Positions 35,606 to 45,195 of a stretch of 64,000 nucleotides of DNA are shown here, one piece after another; within the stretch, counting starts at the first letter, position 1; every line of letters begins with the position of its first letter. A program made the translations under genes and the position numbers. Under the pieces are notes generated by a model. That model was not told where the DNA came from, searched no databases, and worked only from the letters and a program-made list of their open reading frames with translations. This DNA is from Paenibacillus sp. FSL R7-0204 (GTDB lineage Bacteria > Bacillota > Bacilli > Paenibacillales > Paenibacillaceae), in NCBI RefSeq assembly GCF_038002225.1, contig NZ_JBBOCA010000001.1:4960001-5024000 (forward strand). The letters run 5' to 3'.

Positions 35606-38174
35606 TGCTTGTGCTCCATACCACCTTTGTAGTAACATATTCGTATGTCCCGCTACCCACTTTATATTGATTACCGTCAGGCAGTCTAATGTCAGCTGTA
35701 CAGTTTCCAGGAACTTTAATGATATAGGTTACTTCATGCCCTTTTATTTCCCACCCGCTTGTTACTTTTCCATATACACTTGAATAAGTAAGCTTGGCAT
35801 AGTTCAACTCGCTGCATGGTGTGGGTTTAATGACAAAATGGTTCTTTTGACCAGAAGTATTTATACCGCAAAGACCACTAAACAACCATTCACAGCAAGC
35901 CCCCTTTGAATAATGGTTAAGCGAGGCATCCGGTGTCCAGTTCTCCCACATGGTTGTTGCTCCGTTGATTACCTGATACATCCAGCCCGGATTGTCCGGC
36001 TGGGTTAACATCCTCCAGGCATCCTCTGTATATCCATACTCACTTAGGATTCCCAATACAAATGGAGTGGATAAAAAACCGGTGCCGATTTTATGTTTCC
36101 GTCTTCTTGTTAATTCAACAAGTTTTTCCACCAACATTCCCTTGTCTTTATCATTCACCAGATCCAGTGCAACCGGTCTGACCAGCTTGGCCATTCTTTC
36201 AGTTTCCAGAGCTTCTTTGCTTATAAAATAGTGCTGATACGCCTCTTTAATCTTCTGTGAAATCTCCGCGTATTCTCCCGCTTCCTTGTGCTTTCCCAGA
36301 TGCTCGGCCATCTCAGCAAGGCATTTCAGGGAGTAGGCCAGATAGGCTGAGGCCTCTTCCGGTCTTGGATACAGTAGAGCCATCTTGCCTTCCGTGCCTT
36401 TGGGTTCACTCCATTCTCCGAAATGTCTGCCTTGTCCTACAATGTAGGCTCTGTGTTTATTAGAAGCCGGAAACTTTAAAAAGGAGAATATATTATACTT
36501 TCCTAACCTAGTCATGAAGAATTCAATCCAGCGTACCATAGAATCGTAATGCTCTTTCATAACACTGTCATCCCCATAGCGCTTCCAATAACGATAGGGT
36601 ATCAATACGATAGCATCCCCCCACCCGCTGGACCCCTCCACGGACAATGAATTGCGGAAGTTGCTGACTCTCGGAGTAATGTTATACACCAACCCGTTCT
36701 CGGCCTGTTCGTCACATACATCCCGCATCCATTTTCTATAAAATGCAGCCTGATCCATAAATATCGTGCCTGTATCAAAGAATAGCTGTGCATCCCCGGT
36801 CCATGCAGCCCTCTCACGGGTAGGGCAGTCGGTTGGCACATCCATAAAATTCCCTTTCACACTCCATAAAGTGTTCTCCACAATTTTGTTGATTCCCTCA
36901 TTGGAGCAATTAAACTCAGCCGTAACCTCCATATCCGAATATACGGCAATTGCCGTAAAAGCGTCAGGCTTAACCTCACCCGGCCAATTTTGCACCAAAG
37001 CGTATTGAAATCCCTGGATGCTAAACTTTGGTTTATAATATTCTTCACCATTGCCACTACAGATATATTCGATTTTTTGCAGGTGTGATTTCGTATATTC
37101 TCCATCATAGGAGATATTTTTTATCGTAAAATTCCCTTCATCATTTAACTTTTCTCCCATAACCATTGTTATTTTATGACCCTTAGGCGCTTTCACAAAA
37201 AATTCAACATAACCTGCTATATTCTGTTTAAAATCAAGAACAGTCTGTCCATCTGGTGTTCTGATCACTTCAGGCCGAAGTCGCTCCTTTTCTACAACAG
37301 GAACATTATTAGAACAACAAACCACACCGTTATATGAGGTTTCCAAGGCAACAGAAGAATAAGTTGGCTTCCTCCATGCTTCAACAATCTCTCCATCCTT
37401 CATATCAGCATAGCAGATGGGTCCATCATTACTCCAAGTGAAGCTGTTATCGGAAGTAATGATCATCCTATTTCCTTCATCATCTGTGATTTCCAGCTGT
37501 GCCAGGAGTTTCGGTTCGTACCCAAACACTTTACTCCCCCCAAAGACCCCTGCCTTACTGGCGTACCATCCATCCCCCAATTCAATCTCCATCGTGTTCT
37601 GAGCGGACAGCAAATCCTTAACATCAAAGGACTGATAATGTGTACGGACATCATAATTGGTGGAGCCTGGCGTGAAATATTGATTTCCAACACGTTTTCC
37701 ATTCAGCTTCGCTTCATAAACTCCATTCGCAGTAATGTATAATCTGGCTTTTACAATTCCTCCGGGGGTCTGAAACTCTTTTTTAAAGCAATCCACCGGA
37801 TAACGGACTTTCTTTTTTTTACTGTGAACGTAATTCCCCATGATCCACTTGGCCTTCCAGTCCGCAGGCTGCAGCAGACCCATTTCAAAAAACGCCGGTT
37901 CACTCCAAGGTCCTGCTTCCCCTGATTCATCATAAAGCTTCACTCGCCATGATACGATATCCCGGCTATTCAGTGCAGTCGTTATCCTGGCCGACATTTC
38001 ACCCGTTTCTATCTTGTCACCTGTAGATATCAAATCTCCGTTAATTTCCAATTGAATGACATAGGCAGATTGTTTAATTCCGTCTGCAACATTCCACATC
38101 AAACGCGGTGAAGTGATATCGATTCCAATAGGGTTCAACAGATATTCAGTCTTTAAATTCACTGCATGAATCAT
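35595..38174 (-). CDS. glycoside hydrolase family 78, alpha-L-rhamnosidase
   Basis: 859-aa inverting alpha-L-rhamnosidase. An N-terminal fibronectin-like domain (LLNPIGIDITSPRLMWNV) and beta-sandwich domains precede an (alpha/alpha)6 barrel with the family signature MDVPTDCPTRERAAWTGDAQ (Asp449, Glu454, Asp461 are the conserved acids); a C-terminal beta-sandwich follows. No signal peptide. ATG at 38174 with AAGGAG upstream. 25 bp after the symporter gene in the same operon. Target would be rhamnose on pectin-derived or glycoside oligosaccharides. Confidence 0.93.
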   Translation of the reverse strand: MIHAVNLKTEYLLNPIGIDITSPRLMWNVADGIKQSAYVIQLEINGDLISTGDKIETGEMSARITTALNSRDIVSWRVKLYDESGEAGPWSEPAFFEMGLLQPADWKAKWIMGNYVHSKKKKVRYPVDCFKKEFQTPGGIVKARLYITANGVYEAKLNGKRVGNQYFTPGSTNYDVRTHYQSFDVKDLLSAQNTMEIELGDGWYASKAGVFGGSKVFGYEPKLLAQLEITDDEGNRMIITSDNSFTWSNDGPICYADMKDGEIVEAWRKPTYSSVALETSYNGVVCCSNNVPVVEKERLRPEVIRTPDGQTVLDFKQNIAGYVEFFVKAPKGHKITMVMGEKLNDEGNFTIKNISYDGEYTKSHLQKIEYICSGNGEEYYKPKFSIQGFQYALVQNWPGEVKPDAFTAIAVYSDMEVTAEFNCSNEGINKIVENTLWSVKGNFMDVPTDCPTRERAAWTGDAQLFFDTGTIFMDQAAFYRKWMRDVCDEQAENGLVYNITPRVSNFRNSLSVEGSSGWGDAIVLIPYRYWKRYGDDSVMKEHYDSMVRWIEFFMTRLGKYNIFSFLKFPASNKHRAYIVGQGRHFGEWSEPKGTEGKMALLYPRPEEASAYLAYSLKCLAEMAEHLGKHKEAGEYAEISQKIKEAYQHYFISKEALETERMAKLVRPVALDLVNDKDKGMLVEKLVELTRRRKHKIGTGFLSTPFVLGILSEYGYTEDAWRMLTQPDNPGWMYQVINGATTMWENWTPDASLNHYSKGACCEWLFSGLCGINTSGQKNHFVIKPTPCSELNYAKLTYSSVYGKVTSGWEIKGHEVTYIIKVPGNCTADIRLPDGNQYKVGSGTYEYVTTKVVWSTSMLE

Positions 38175-38199
38175 GATATTAACTCCTTTTCCTTACATA

Positions 38200-39615
38200 C
38201 TATTCTCCATTTCTTTCTCTGAGCTCGCTTACAATTTGAGGGTGTCTCTTCTCCAGCTTCCAAAAGAGCATACACACAAAAGAAATAGCTGCTAAAATAA
38301 TTGGCAGATAAATGCTAATCATTAAGACTCCACCGATTGCCGAACTGGACTGCTGAGCTGCCGCTCCATCAAAACCGGTCGCACCCAGTATCCACCCAAT
38401 GCCGGAAATGCTCAGAGAATTTGCTAAAAGCGTAGCTATACCAACCAGACTCATCATCATCCCAGGTACACGGATACCGCTTTTCCACTCCCCATAATCT
38501 ATAGTGCTGTTTACAAGAACTGTAATTACCGCTGCTAATGGTATAGACCCTATTCCGGAGATCATAAACCCTAAGAAGGCAAGGGGTACGCTGCTTGTAT
38601 CCATTAGACGAATGAATCCGCCTACTATTCCAAATATCCCCCCACAAGCCACGATCCATCGAACACCTATCTTTTTGACCAGAGCCGGAAGAAACACAAA
38701 GACTAGTATTGCTGGAGCCGCACCAACCATTGCCAGCACACTCTGCAGCTTTATATCTCCGAGAATATAGCGGGCATAATAAACACTGGTTGCATTATTC
38801 AAAGAAAGAGTAGCGGTTACTACGAAAAGGACTAGGCAAGAAACAAGGAAATATGGATTTCTCAAAATGGATTTCATTGCATCCTTAAAGGGAACCTTCT
38901 TTTCAACGCCTTTCTCATCACGGTTAATCGTCTTTACATTCTCATGTGAAGTCCTGAATTGATTGAACATAAGCAAGGAAGCTACGACTATCAAGACAGT
39001 GGTGACGATAAAATATGCCCGTTGATCTCCCCCCATTAGCTCAACAACTGGCACATAGCCTAAAGTTACAACCATAGCCCCACCAATGGTGCCTAATGCT
39101 CGCCCTGAGCTCATCTTTGTCAGTTCCAGCGGGTTTCGGGTTGCCATTGGTATTAATGAACCTGAAGCCGAAGTGAACATGGAGGTTCCTACATTGAACA
39201 GGATTATGCAGGCACCCGCCCATAACATTTTGCTGGACAGCTCAAGACCTTCCGGAATGGAAAACAGCAGCATGAGGGGCAATGCCAGAGGCAGGATAGA
39301 TCCCGCTAACCAGGGTCTTACCTTGCCATGTCTGGAGTCGAATTTATCAATCATTACTCCTGTAGCAAAACTTGTTACCGCGCCAAGGATAGATCCAATC
39401 AATATCAGAGTGCCTAGCAGAGTACTATCTAAATGAGCAATAGTCGTTAAATAGTACATGGCAAAGGAACTAAACAGAATTGCAATTAGCGAATTCCCAG
39501 CCAGTCCCAGGCTATCGCCGATCAGTTGCCCTTTTCGAAGTTGTAATGGGATATCATCACCAGGACCAACAGGCTCTATAGTCCGTCCTTCCTTTACATC
39601 GTTTTCTGCAATCAT
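38200..39615 (-). CDS. GPH family sugar:cation symporter (MelB/YicJ-like)
   Basis: 471-aa membrane protein with about 12 predicted transmembrane segments, of the glycoside-pentoside-hexuronide:cation symporter family. The motif FDSRHGKVRPWL (about residues 89-100) is the conserved loop of this family. ATG at 39615 with AAGGGGA upstream, overlapping the stop of GH43 copy b by 4 bp (ATGA). Placed between GH43 and GH78, it probably imports the oligosaccharide or glycoside that these enzymes cut. Confidence 0.88.
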   Translation of the reverse strand: MIAENDVKEGRTIEPVGPGDDIPLQLRKGQLIGDSLGLAGNSLIAILFSSFAMYYLTTIAHLDSTLLGTLILIGSILGAVTSFATGVMIDKFDSRHGKVRPWLAGSILPLALPLMLLFSIPEGLELSSKMLWAGACIILFNVGTSMFTSASGSLIPMATRNPLELTKMSSGRALGTIGGAMVVTLGYVPVVELMGGDQRAYFIVTTVLIVVASLLMFNQFRTSHENVKTINRDEKGVEKKVPFKDAMKSILRNPYFLVSCLVLFVVTATLSLNNATSVYYARYILGDIKLQSVLAMVGAAPAILVFVFLPALVKKIGVRWIVACGGIFGIVGGFIRLMDTSSVPLAFLGFMISGIGSIPLAAVITVLVNSTIDYGEWKSGIRVPGMMMSLVGIATLLANSLSISGIGWILGATGFDGAAAQQSSSAIGGVLMISIYLPIILAAISFVCMLFWKLEKRHPQIVSELRERNGE

Positions 39616-41072
39616 CTTAAATTCCCCTTATGATTTGTATTGGTTGTATTTTTGATCAAATCAAAACTGATCAGATCTAGTTTACCCTTTCCTTCAAAAG
39701 TAAAATAAAGCGGATATACCCTGTTAAGCGAAGTCATTTCCCCTTCAAAATGCTTCCATTGCTCAGATGAGGAGACCTCTATCTCCGCTACGGCCTTTCC
39801 GCCCAGTTCGGTTGAGACCTTTACTTTTCCAGTCGCATTTCCGCGTGTTACAATCCCGATCCGGTTCGTGCCTTCAAATTCAAAATACTTAAACCCGGCA
39901 GTTGCACCATTCCTGAAATTTGATATATATTGATTGGAATTCCCCTCTCTGTCTTCGCCTTCCTGAGTAAGATATGGGTGCCCTTTTCCTGTCAAGAATA
40001 AGAGAAACGATCCTCTGGCGCCTTTCTTGCTCATAAGGTTACAGGCAATTCCTGCTTCATAAGTCCCTTCACCCTTTAATGGCTTTCCATTTAATCCGCA
40101 AGATGTCATTTCAACCTGCTTTATTGATCCATCCTCTTCAATTACAATTTTCTCTGCACAGGCTTGCCGGGAATACGGATTTTTATTGGTGTGCCTATGA
40201 TGGAATATATACCACGTACCATTAATCTCCACTAAACTTCCATGATTATTACCGAAGTAGTTTAACGCTTCTTTCTTCTGTCTGCCATTCAAGTAAATAT
40301 CCGCATTGGATATAATTGTGCCGCCATACTTGAAGTCTCTGTCCGGGTACTGGCTAGTAGCATAACAAAGCTCATGACTATGCCTTGATGAATAAATAAA
40401 GTAATACGTACCCTTGATCTTGCGGATTGAGGATGCCTCAAAGAAATGATGGGACCCGAAGCCCTCTTCCTTCCTGTCCAGAACTACCTTTGGACCCTCT
40501 TTCACCGTCAGCATGTCACTTTCCAATTCCATTACAAAGGCTCCCACTACTTTTCTGCCTGAGTAACTGTTGACAACTGGAGGATTATATCCGGAATATA
40601 AGTAAACCCTTTCATCGTCATCTACCAGAACAGCAGGGTCAAACTGAATATATTCTCCCTTATCAGAACCAAGGACATGACCAGCTTTATCCTGCACATG
40701 ACCATAAAACTCATATTTGCCTGCAGGTGTATCACATACTGCTACTGATAAAATATGTGTGCCGCTCAAACTGTAATATAGATAGTACCTCCCATCTACA
40801 CCTCTTGCGACATCGGGAGCGTAAAGATAATGATTTCCTGTTTGTTTGCTCAATGGATCTTGGACTTTGTCATAAATTACACCTTCATACTTCCAATCTC
40901 CAAGATCGTTAACGGATGCGGACCAGCCTACATAGTTGTTCATACAGTAAGTTGTGCCGTTAAATTTGTCATGTGACCCGAAGACATATATTCTACCGTC
41001 AAAAACATACGGCTCAGGATCGGGAATGTACTCATAGCTTGGAATAAATGGATTGTACGCTTGCTTTTTCAT
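39612..41072 (-). CDS. glycoside hydrolase family 43, copy b
   Basis: 486-aa intracellular GH43 enzyme, clear paralogue of the 476-aa protein at 6933-8363 over its whole length, including the C-terminal CBM6-like sandwich. Catalytic residues: base Asp18 (YIPDPEPYVF), Asp87 (LYAPDVAR), acid Glu212 (HHFFEASSIRKIK). ATG at 41072 with AGGGGGA upstream. The DNA is much more AT-rich than copy a, so the two are old duplicates or came separately by transfer. Likely alpha-L-arabinofuranosidase or beta-xylosidase. Confidence 0.9.
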   Translation of the reverse strand: MKKQAYNPFIPSYEYIPDPEPYVFDGRIYVFGSHDKFNGTTYCMNNYVGWSASVNDLGDWKYEGVIYDKVQDPLSKQTGNHYLYAPDVARGVDGRYYLYYSLSGTHILSVAVCDTPAGKYEFYGHVQDKAGHVLGSDKGEYIQFDPAVLVDDDERVYLYSGYNPPVVNSYSGRKVVGAFVMELESDMLTVKEGPKVVLDRKEEGFGSHHFFEASSIRKIKGTYYFIYSSRHSHELCYATSQYPDRDFKYGGTIISNADIYLNGRQKKEALNYFGNNHGSLVEINGTWYIFHHRHTNKNPYSRQACAEKIVIEEDGSIKQVEMTSCGLNGKPLKGEGTYEAGIACNLMSKKGARGSFLLFLTGKGHPYLTQEGEDREGNSNQYISNFRNGATAGFKYFEFEGTNRIGIVTRGNATGKVKVSTELGGKAVAEIEVSSSEQWKHFEGEMTSLNRVYPLYFTFEGKGKLDLISFDLIKNTTNTNHKGNLR

Positions 41073-41170
41073 GGCTTCCCCCTACCCCAAATCTTATAAA
41101 ATTCTTTTGATTAATGTATAAAGTAAAACAGGAATCAATTTGCACCGATTCCCTATTTACAGTACGTGCT

Positions 41171-43558
41171 TTAAATTGTATGAATAAAGCATCTGGCTGC
41201 CGTTAATCCGTCAGTTGTTACTTCGACTGAAATTTCTCCAGCGCACCCATTGCTGCGGATGACCGCCAGTACCTTGCCTTTGAATAATTGTCTATGATTA
41301 GCCGTGAATGACTCTTCAGTTACTGGATTACCAGAACCCAGAGCTATTAAGTCACCAGTCCCTGATACATTAAAATAGATATCATTTTCTGCATAACTTA
41401 TTAAATCACCGTTCCCGTCTACTACTTCCGCAGTAATATAAGCTAAATCCCCATACTCAGCTTTAATATTCTCCCGATCCACAGTAAGCCTTACAGCTAC
41501 AGGAGCGCCGGTAGTCTTCAGGGTTTCTCTCCCCGACTCAATTCCATCTATATAAGCAATAGCCTCGATTATACCTCCGCTGTAGATAACGTCAAAGCTT
41601 GTTTTCAGCTTCACCGCAGCACCCGCAGGTTTTCTCCCTTGTGAGATGCCATTAATCACTAACTCTACTTCATCAGCATCGGAGTATACATTCACACTAG
41701 TCGGCTTGCCTTCGTATTCCGGATAACTCCAGTGATTCTCAACGGGTTCCCAGCCCCAGGGAAGGTGATTAATTTGCTTTCCATACAGTTCAGGCGGCAA
41801 AACGCCAATGTATGGTTTATTTCGGTTCCCCCACATAATATCCCGGAAATAGGACTGGGGACGCTTGAATCCGCATACATCCATGTCACCGACATTAGCG
41901 TAAAACCACGGATAACTAGCCCCAAGAAAACCAGCTTCCTTATCGATTTCCACTCTGCCTATACCAACCTCGCCGAGATAGTCTATGGCTGTCCACACAA
42001 AATCTCCGGCTACGTTCGGATTATTCATTGTGGAAATCCAATTATCATATTGTGTGTGAGGATAAGATTCTGTACCCACAATTATTCTATTAGGAAAACG
42101 GATAGCATCGTATTCATACCTTGAATTAAGGTAGTTGTAACCAACGACATCTACGTCTTCCAGAAATTCCTCCGTTCTATCGCCCCAACTGTCATTGTCA
42201 GGATCGACACCGTTTCCCGCAAGATTCGCCCCTAAATTCCCCATAGCCATATTAATGGCAACATCTTCCATAAGTCCGCAAACTGCTAAACTTACAGGTC
42301 TGGTGGAATCTAGTTCTCTGGCATATTGAATAAGCTTCTTTGCCCAAGCGTAGCCCTCTGACTGACCATCCCGTTCCATGATCTCATTTCCGACACACCA
42401 CATGATAACAGACGGATGATTATAATCCCTTAAGATCATAGAGCCCAAATCCTCCTGCCAATCCTTCTCAAACCACAGGTGGTAGTCATTAGCACTCATA
42501 CCTACTCGCCACACATCGAAAGCCTCGTCAATGACCAATAATCCAAGCCTGTCACAGGCATCCAGAAATGCGGGTGAAAAAGGATTATGGGCCAGCCGCA
42601 CTGCATTAAATCCTGAAGCCTTCAGCAATTCAGCTTTGCGTTCCTCTGCCCTGTCATAACTGGCCGCACCCAGGGGGCCATGGTCATGATGGACGCTCCC
42701 TCCCTTAAGCTTCATACTAACTCCATTTAAGCTGAAGCCATTCTTCGGATCAAAGGATATGCTGCGGATACCCATGTTACTTTGGATAGTATCAACAACT
42801 TCCCCGCCTACAGACACTTCACAAATCATCTTATACAGATTGGGGACATCGGTGCTCCACAGCTTAGGATGATCTACTGTTATCAGGGTATCCGCTAATT
42901 TCTCTTCACTTTGAGCCAGTGTTACCTTTGCGGTACCTTCTGCTACTTGGTCAGAACCATAGTATAATTTGAAGACAGCTGTTGCCTCTACATCACGGTC
43001 TTCCGCATTCGTAATCTTCACGCTGGCATCCACTATCGCGAGTTCAGCACTAACCTCTGAAGTAGACACCTGTAAGTCCCAAGGCTTCACATGAACCTTC
43101 TCTCCCGTATGCAGCCATACATGTCTATACATCCCGGTCCCTTGATACCATCTGGCACTTGGCTTGGCACTGTCATTTACGATAATGATTATTGTATTCT
43201 CACCAGGCTGGAGCTTCGTTGTTAGATCAACTATGAATCCCGTATAGGCATAATGGTGGGTAGCTATCAAATCCTTGTTTAAAATCACTTCCGCTATGCC
43301 ACACACGCCTTCGAATTCCAGGAGAATGTGCTTACCGACTAATTCATCAGTGAAGCTGATAGTCTTCTTGTAGTAGACAACACCTCCGGAAACAAAACCT
43401 TCTCCACTTCCTGAAGGGTTGTTGGCATTTCTAGGCTTTGCTATGCATGCATCATGCGGTAAATTAACCGGTTGCCAAGGCACTAGAGCAGCCATCTCCA
43501 ATGGCATAAAACCATACTCATGATATTCCCAGCCACTATCAAAAAGTTGTTTGTTCAT
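41171..43558 (-). CDS. glycoside hydrolase family 2, beta-galactosidase-type
   Basis: 795-aa retaining enzyme with the GH2 order: sugar-binding jelly roll (about 1-155), Ig-like domain, TIM barrel (about 265-560), then a DUF4982-like and a further Ig-like domain. Acid/base Glu392 in IMWCVGNEIMERDG and nucleophile Glu497 in RIIVGTESYPHTQ are visible; LAHNPFSPAFLDACDRLGLL is typical. No signal peptide. ATG at 43558 with AAAGGAGAG upstream. Beta-galactosidase is likely, but GH2 with this C-terminus also includes other exo-glycosidases. Lies 15 bp after the GH39 remnant. Confidence 0.9.
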   Translation of the reverse strand: MNKQLFDSGWEYHEYGFMPLEMAALVPWQPVNLPHDACIAKPRNANNPSGSGEGFVSGGVVYYKKTISFTDELVGKHILLEFEGVCGIAEVILNKDLIATHHYAYTGFIVDLTTKLQPGENTIIIIVNDSAKPSARWYQGTGMYRHVWLHTGEKVHVKPWDLQVSTSEVSAELAIVDASVKITNAEDRDVEATAVFKLYYGSDQVAEGTAKVTLAQSEEKLADTLITVDHPKLWSTDVPNLYKMICEVSVGGEVVDTIQSNMGIRSISFDPKNGFSLNGVSMKLKGGSVHHDHGPLGAASYDRAEERKAELLKASGFNAVRLAHNPFSPAFLDACDRLGLLVIDEAFDVWRVGMSANDYHLWFEKDWQEDLGSMILRDYNHPSVIMWCVGNEIMERDGQSEGYAWAKKLIQYARELDSTRPVSLAVCGLMEDVAINMAMGNLGANLAGNGVDPDNDSWGDRTEEFLEDVDVVGYNYLNSRYEYDAIRFPNRIIVGTESYPHTQYDNWISTMNNPNVAGDFVWTAIDYLGEVGIGRVEIDKEAGFLGASYPWFYANVGDMDVCGFKRPQSYFRDIMWGNRNKPYIGVLPPELYGKQINHLPWGWEPVENHWSYPEYEGKPTSVNVYSDADEVELVINGISQGRKPAGAAVKLKTSFDVIYSGGIIEAIAYIDGIESGRETLKTTGAPVAVRLTVDRENIKAEYGDLAYITAEVVDGNGDLISYAENDIYFNVSGTGDLIALGSGNPVTEESFTANHRQLFKGKVLAVIRSNGCAGEISVEVTTDGLTAARCFIHTI

Positions 43559-43573
43559 TAGGCTCTCCTTTGA

Positions 43574-43903
43574 TTACCAAATATCAATAGCTGTTACACT
43601 GTGGGGTTCAACAGCAAGCTCAAGGATCCATTCCACGCTTGGAAGGGACTTCAGTTCAAAAGGGGTACTAATCATGTCAGCAGCCTGGAACAATTCCTGC
43701 AGCTGATGCTGTGTAGGATATACCGGACTGCCTTGCTCCAGCCATTTTGCTTTTGGATTGGCATGAAACTCATCGATAACCCGAATTGTTGCTTGTTTCC
43801 CTGTTAAATCACCCTTAAATGTAATGTAAACCTCCATAAATGGCTTCATCCCGATACTGAGAAGGAAATCAATGAGGGAATGCTTCTGTATTCCCCAATT
43901 CAT
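43574..43903 (-). pseudogene. internally deleted GH39 beta-xylosidase remnant
   Basis: A 109-codon frame made of two distant parts of a GH39 beta-xylosidase joined in frame. Residues 1-25 (SLIDFLLSIGMKPFMEV) match the family block that normally precedes the catalytic Glu segments, and residues 27-109 (GDLTGKQATIRVIDEFHANP, then ELAVEPHSVTAIDIW) match the extreme C-terminus. About 350-400 residues, including both catalytic Glu, are missing from a family of about 500 aa. The ribosome site before the ATG at 43903 is weak (AAAGGT). First frame of the operon, so the deletion spares the promoter and downstream genes. A functional short protein is unlikely. Confidence 0.75.
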
Positions 43904-44015
43904 CTTACCTTTATTTATCTAATGGGTTAATGGATAGGATTAGCCAGTAATCTTGAATAGGATGAAACAATAGACTAGACTAGATTTAGGTCGAAATGTG
44001 ACACAGGAGGTTACC

Positions 44016-45092
44016 GTGCTTACAGAAAAGATGGATCACATACTTCAGGTATTAACAAATTTAGAGGAGTTCTACAAAGAAAACTCCGACGGTAAGCTAT
44101 CCTTACAGGAATATTCAACTTACACCAAATTTCTATCCAGTAATTATATTAAGAAAAATAAATTAATCCGCGTATATTGGCCCCAATATTCTGAACCAAC
44201 CCCTAAATACATTACCGGTTTAACGGAACTGGATGAAAATATGCTTATTTTGGCAGACCTCAACATGGCCATAACCAAACATATCAATTTCTCTCTTGAT
44301 CTCATGCACTCCAATAACTACTTTCAGTGCATCTATATTCATAAAGGCAGCGGGATTCTTACACTGTCAAATAAGACATTTCAGTTGTCAGAGGGAGACC
44401 TGTTTGTTATGCCCCCCGATACAATGCATTCCATAAAAATGTTAGATGGAAGTATTTGTATTTATGTGATGATAAGACGTAAATATATTGATTCTGTTTT
44501 TTTTGAATTATTCCACCATAATCCTCCCCTGATTAGTTTCTTTAACAAAGTACTTTTCGAAGAAACCAAGCAGGAATCGAACTATATCCTCTTTCATACT
44601 GGCGATAACGATGATGTAAGAGAAACCATGCTACGCTTATTTAGTGAATACTTATGGGGAGATGAATTCCGAAACCAGATTATGGAATGCTACTTGAAGT
44701 TATTGTTTAGCTTCTTGTTTCGCCACAAGCAGTCTGACATTGAAACCCCAACTTCATTTTCAAATATTGAACTGCATTTCAATGAAATTATGAATTATAT
44801 AAGAAAAGACTTCAGATCAGCAACTCTATCGTCAGTAGCCGAATACATGCATCTAAGCAAACAGTACATCTGCAGGATTATACAACAGGTATCCGGCACT
44901 AGCTTTTCCAAGCTGTTAATGGATGTAAAATTAAGAAAAGCGGTCCAGTATTTAATGGAATCCAATCTGAAACTCGAAGATATTGCGGATTACACAGGTT
45001 TCTCCGATGTCTCCCATTTTAGCCGCACATTTAAGACTCATTATGGTCTTTCACCATCGAAGTACCGAACGCAGAGCAAGGTCCAGCTGTAA
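44016..45092 (+). CDS. AraC family transcriptional regulator, divergent from GH2 operon
   Basis: 358-aa regulator, longer than its relatives here, with about 85 extra N-terminal residues before the cupin (FQCIYIHKGSGILTL, then EGDLFVMPPDTMHSI) and two C-terminal helix-turn-helix motifs (LSSVAEYMHLSKQYICRII and LEDIADYTGFSDVSHFSRTF, about 265-350). The start is a GTG at 44016 with AGGAGG 5 nt upstream; a GTG at 43998 would lie before that site. AT-rich like the operon it faces. Only 112 bp separate it from the first frame of the GH39-GH2-GH43-GH78 operon, so it should regulate it. Confidence 0.9.
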   Translation: MLTEKMDHILQVLTNLEEFYKENSDGKLSLQEYSTYTKFLSSNYIKKNKLIRVYWPQYSEPTPKYITGLTELDENMLILADLNMAITKHINFSLDLMHSNNYFQCIYIHKGSGILTLSNKTFQLSEGDLFVMPPDTMHSIKMLDGSICIYVMIRRKYIDSVFFELFHHNPPLISFFNKVLFEETKQESNYILFHTGDNDDVRETMLRLFSEYLWGDEFRNQIMECYLKLLFSFLFRHKQSDIETPTSFSNIELHFNEIMNYIRKDFRSATLSSVAEYMHLSKQYICRIIQQVSGTSFSKLLMDVKLRKAVQYLMESNLKLEDIADYTGFSDVSHFSRTFKTHYGLSPSKYRTQSKVQL

Positions 45093-45102
45093 ATAGCAAA
45101 TA

Positions 45103-45134
45103 AAAAAACAACCCCGGGATGGAGGTTGTTTTTT
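45103..45134 (+). terminator. intrinsic terminator after AraC gene
   Basis: Stem AACAACC / GGTTGTT followed by TTTTTTG, 11 bp after the stop. The A-run on the left also allows use from the minus strand, for the end of the epimerase transcript. Confidence 0.8.
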
Positions 45135-45195
45135 GGGTTCATCAGTAATCTGCTAGATTGCCCGGGCGACTTCATGGGCTTCACTTACAGCATTT

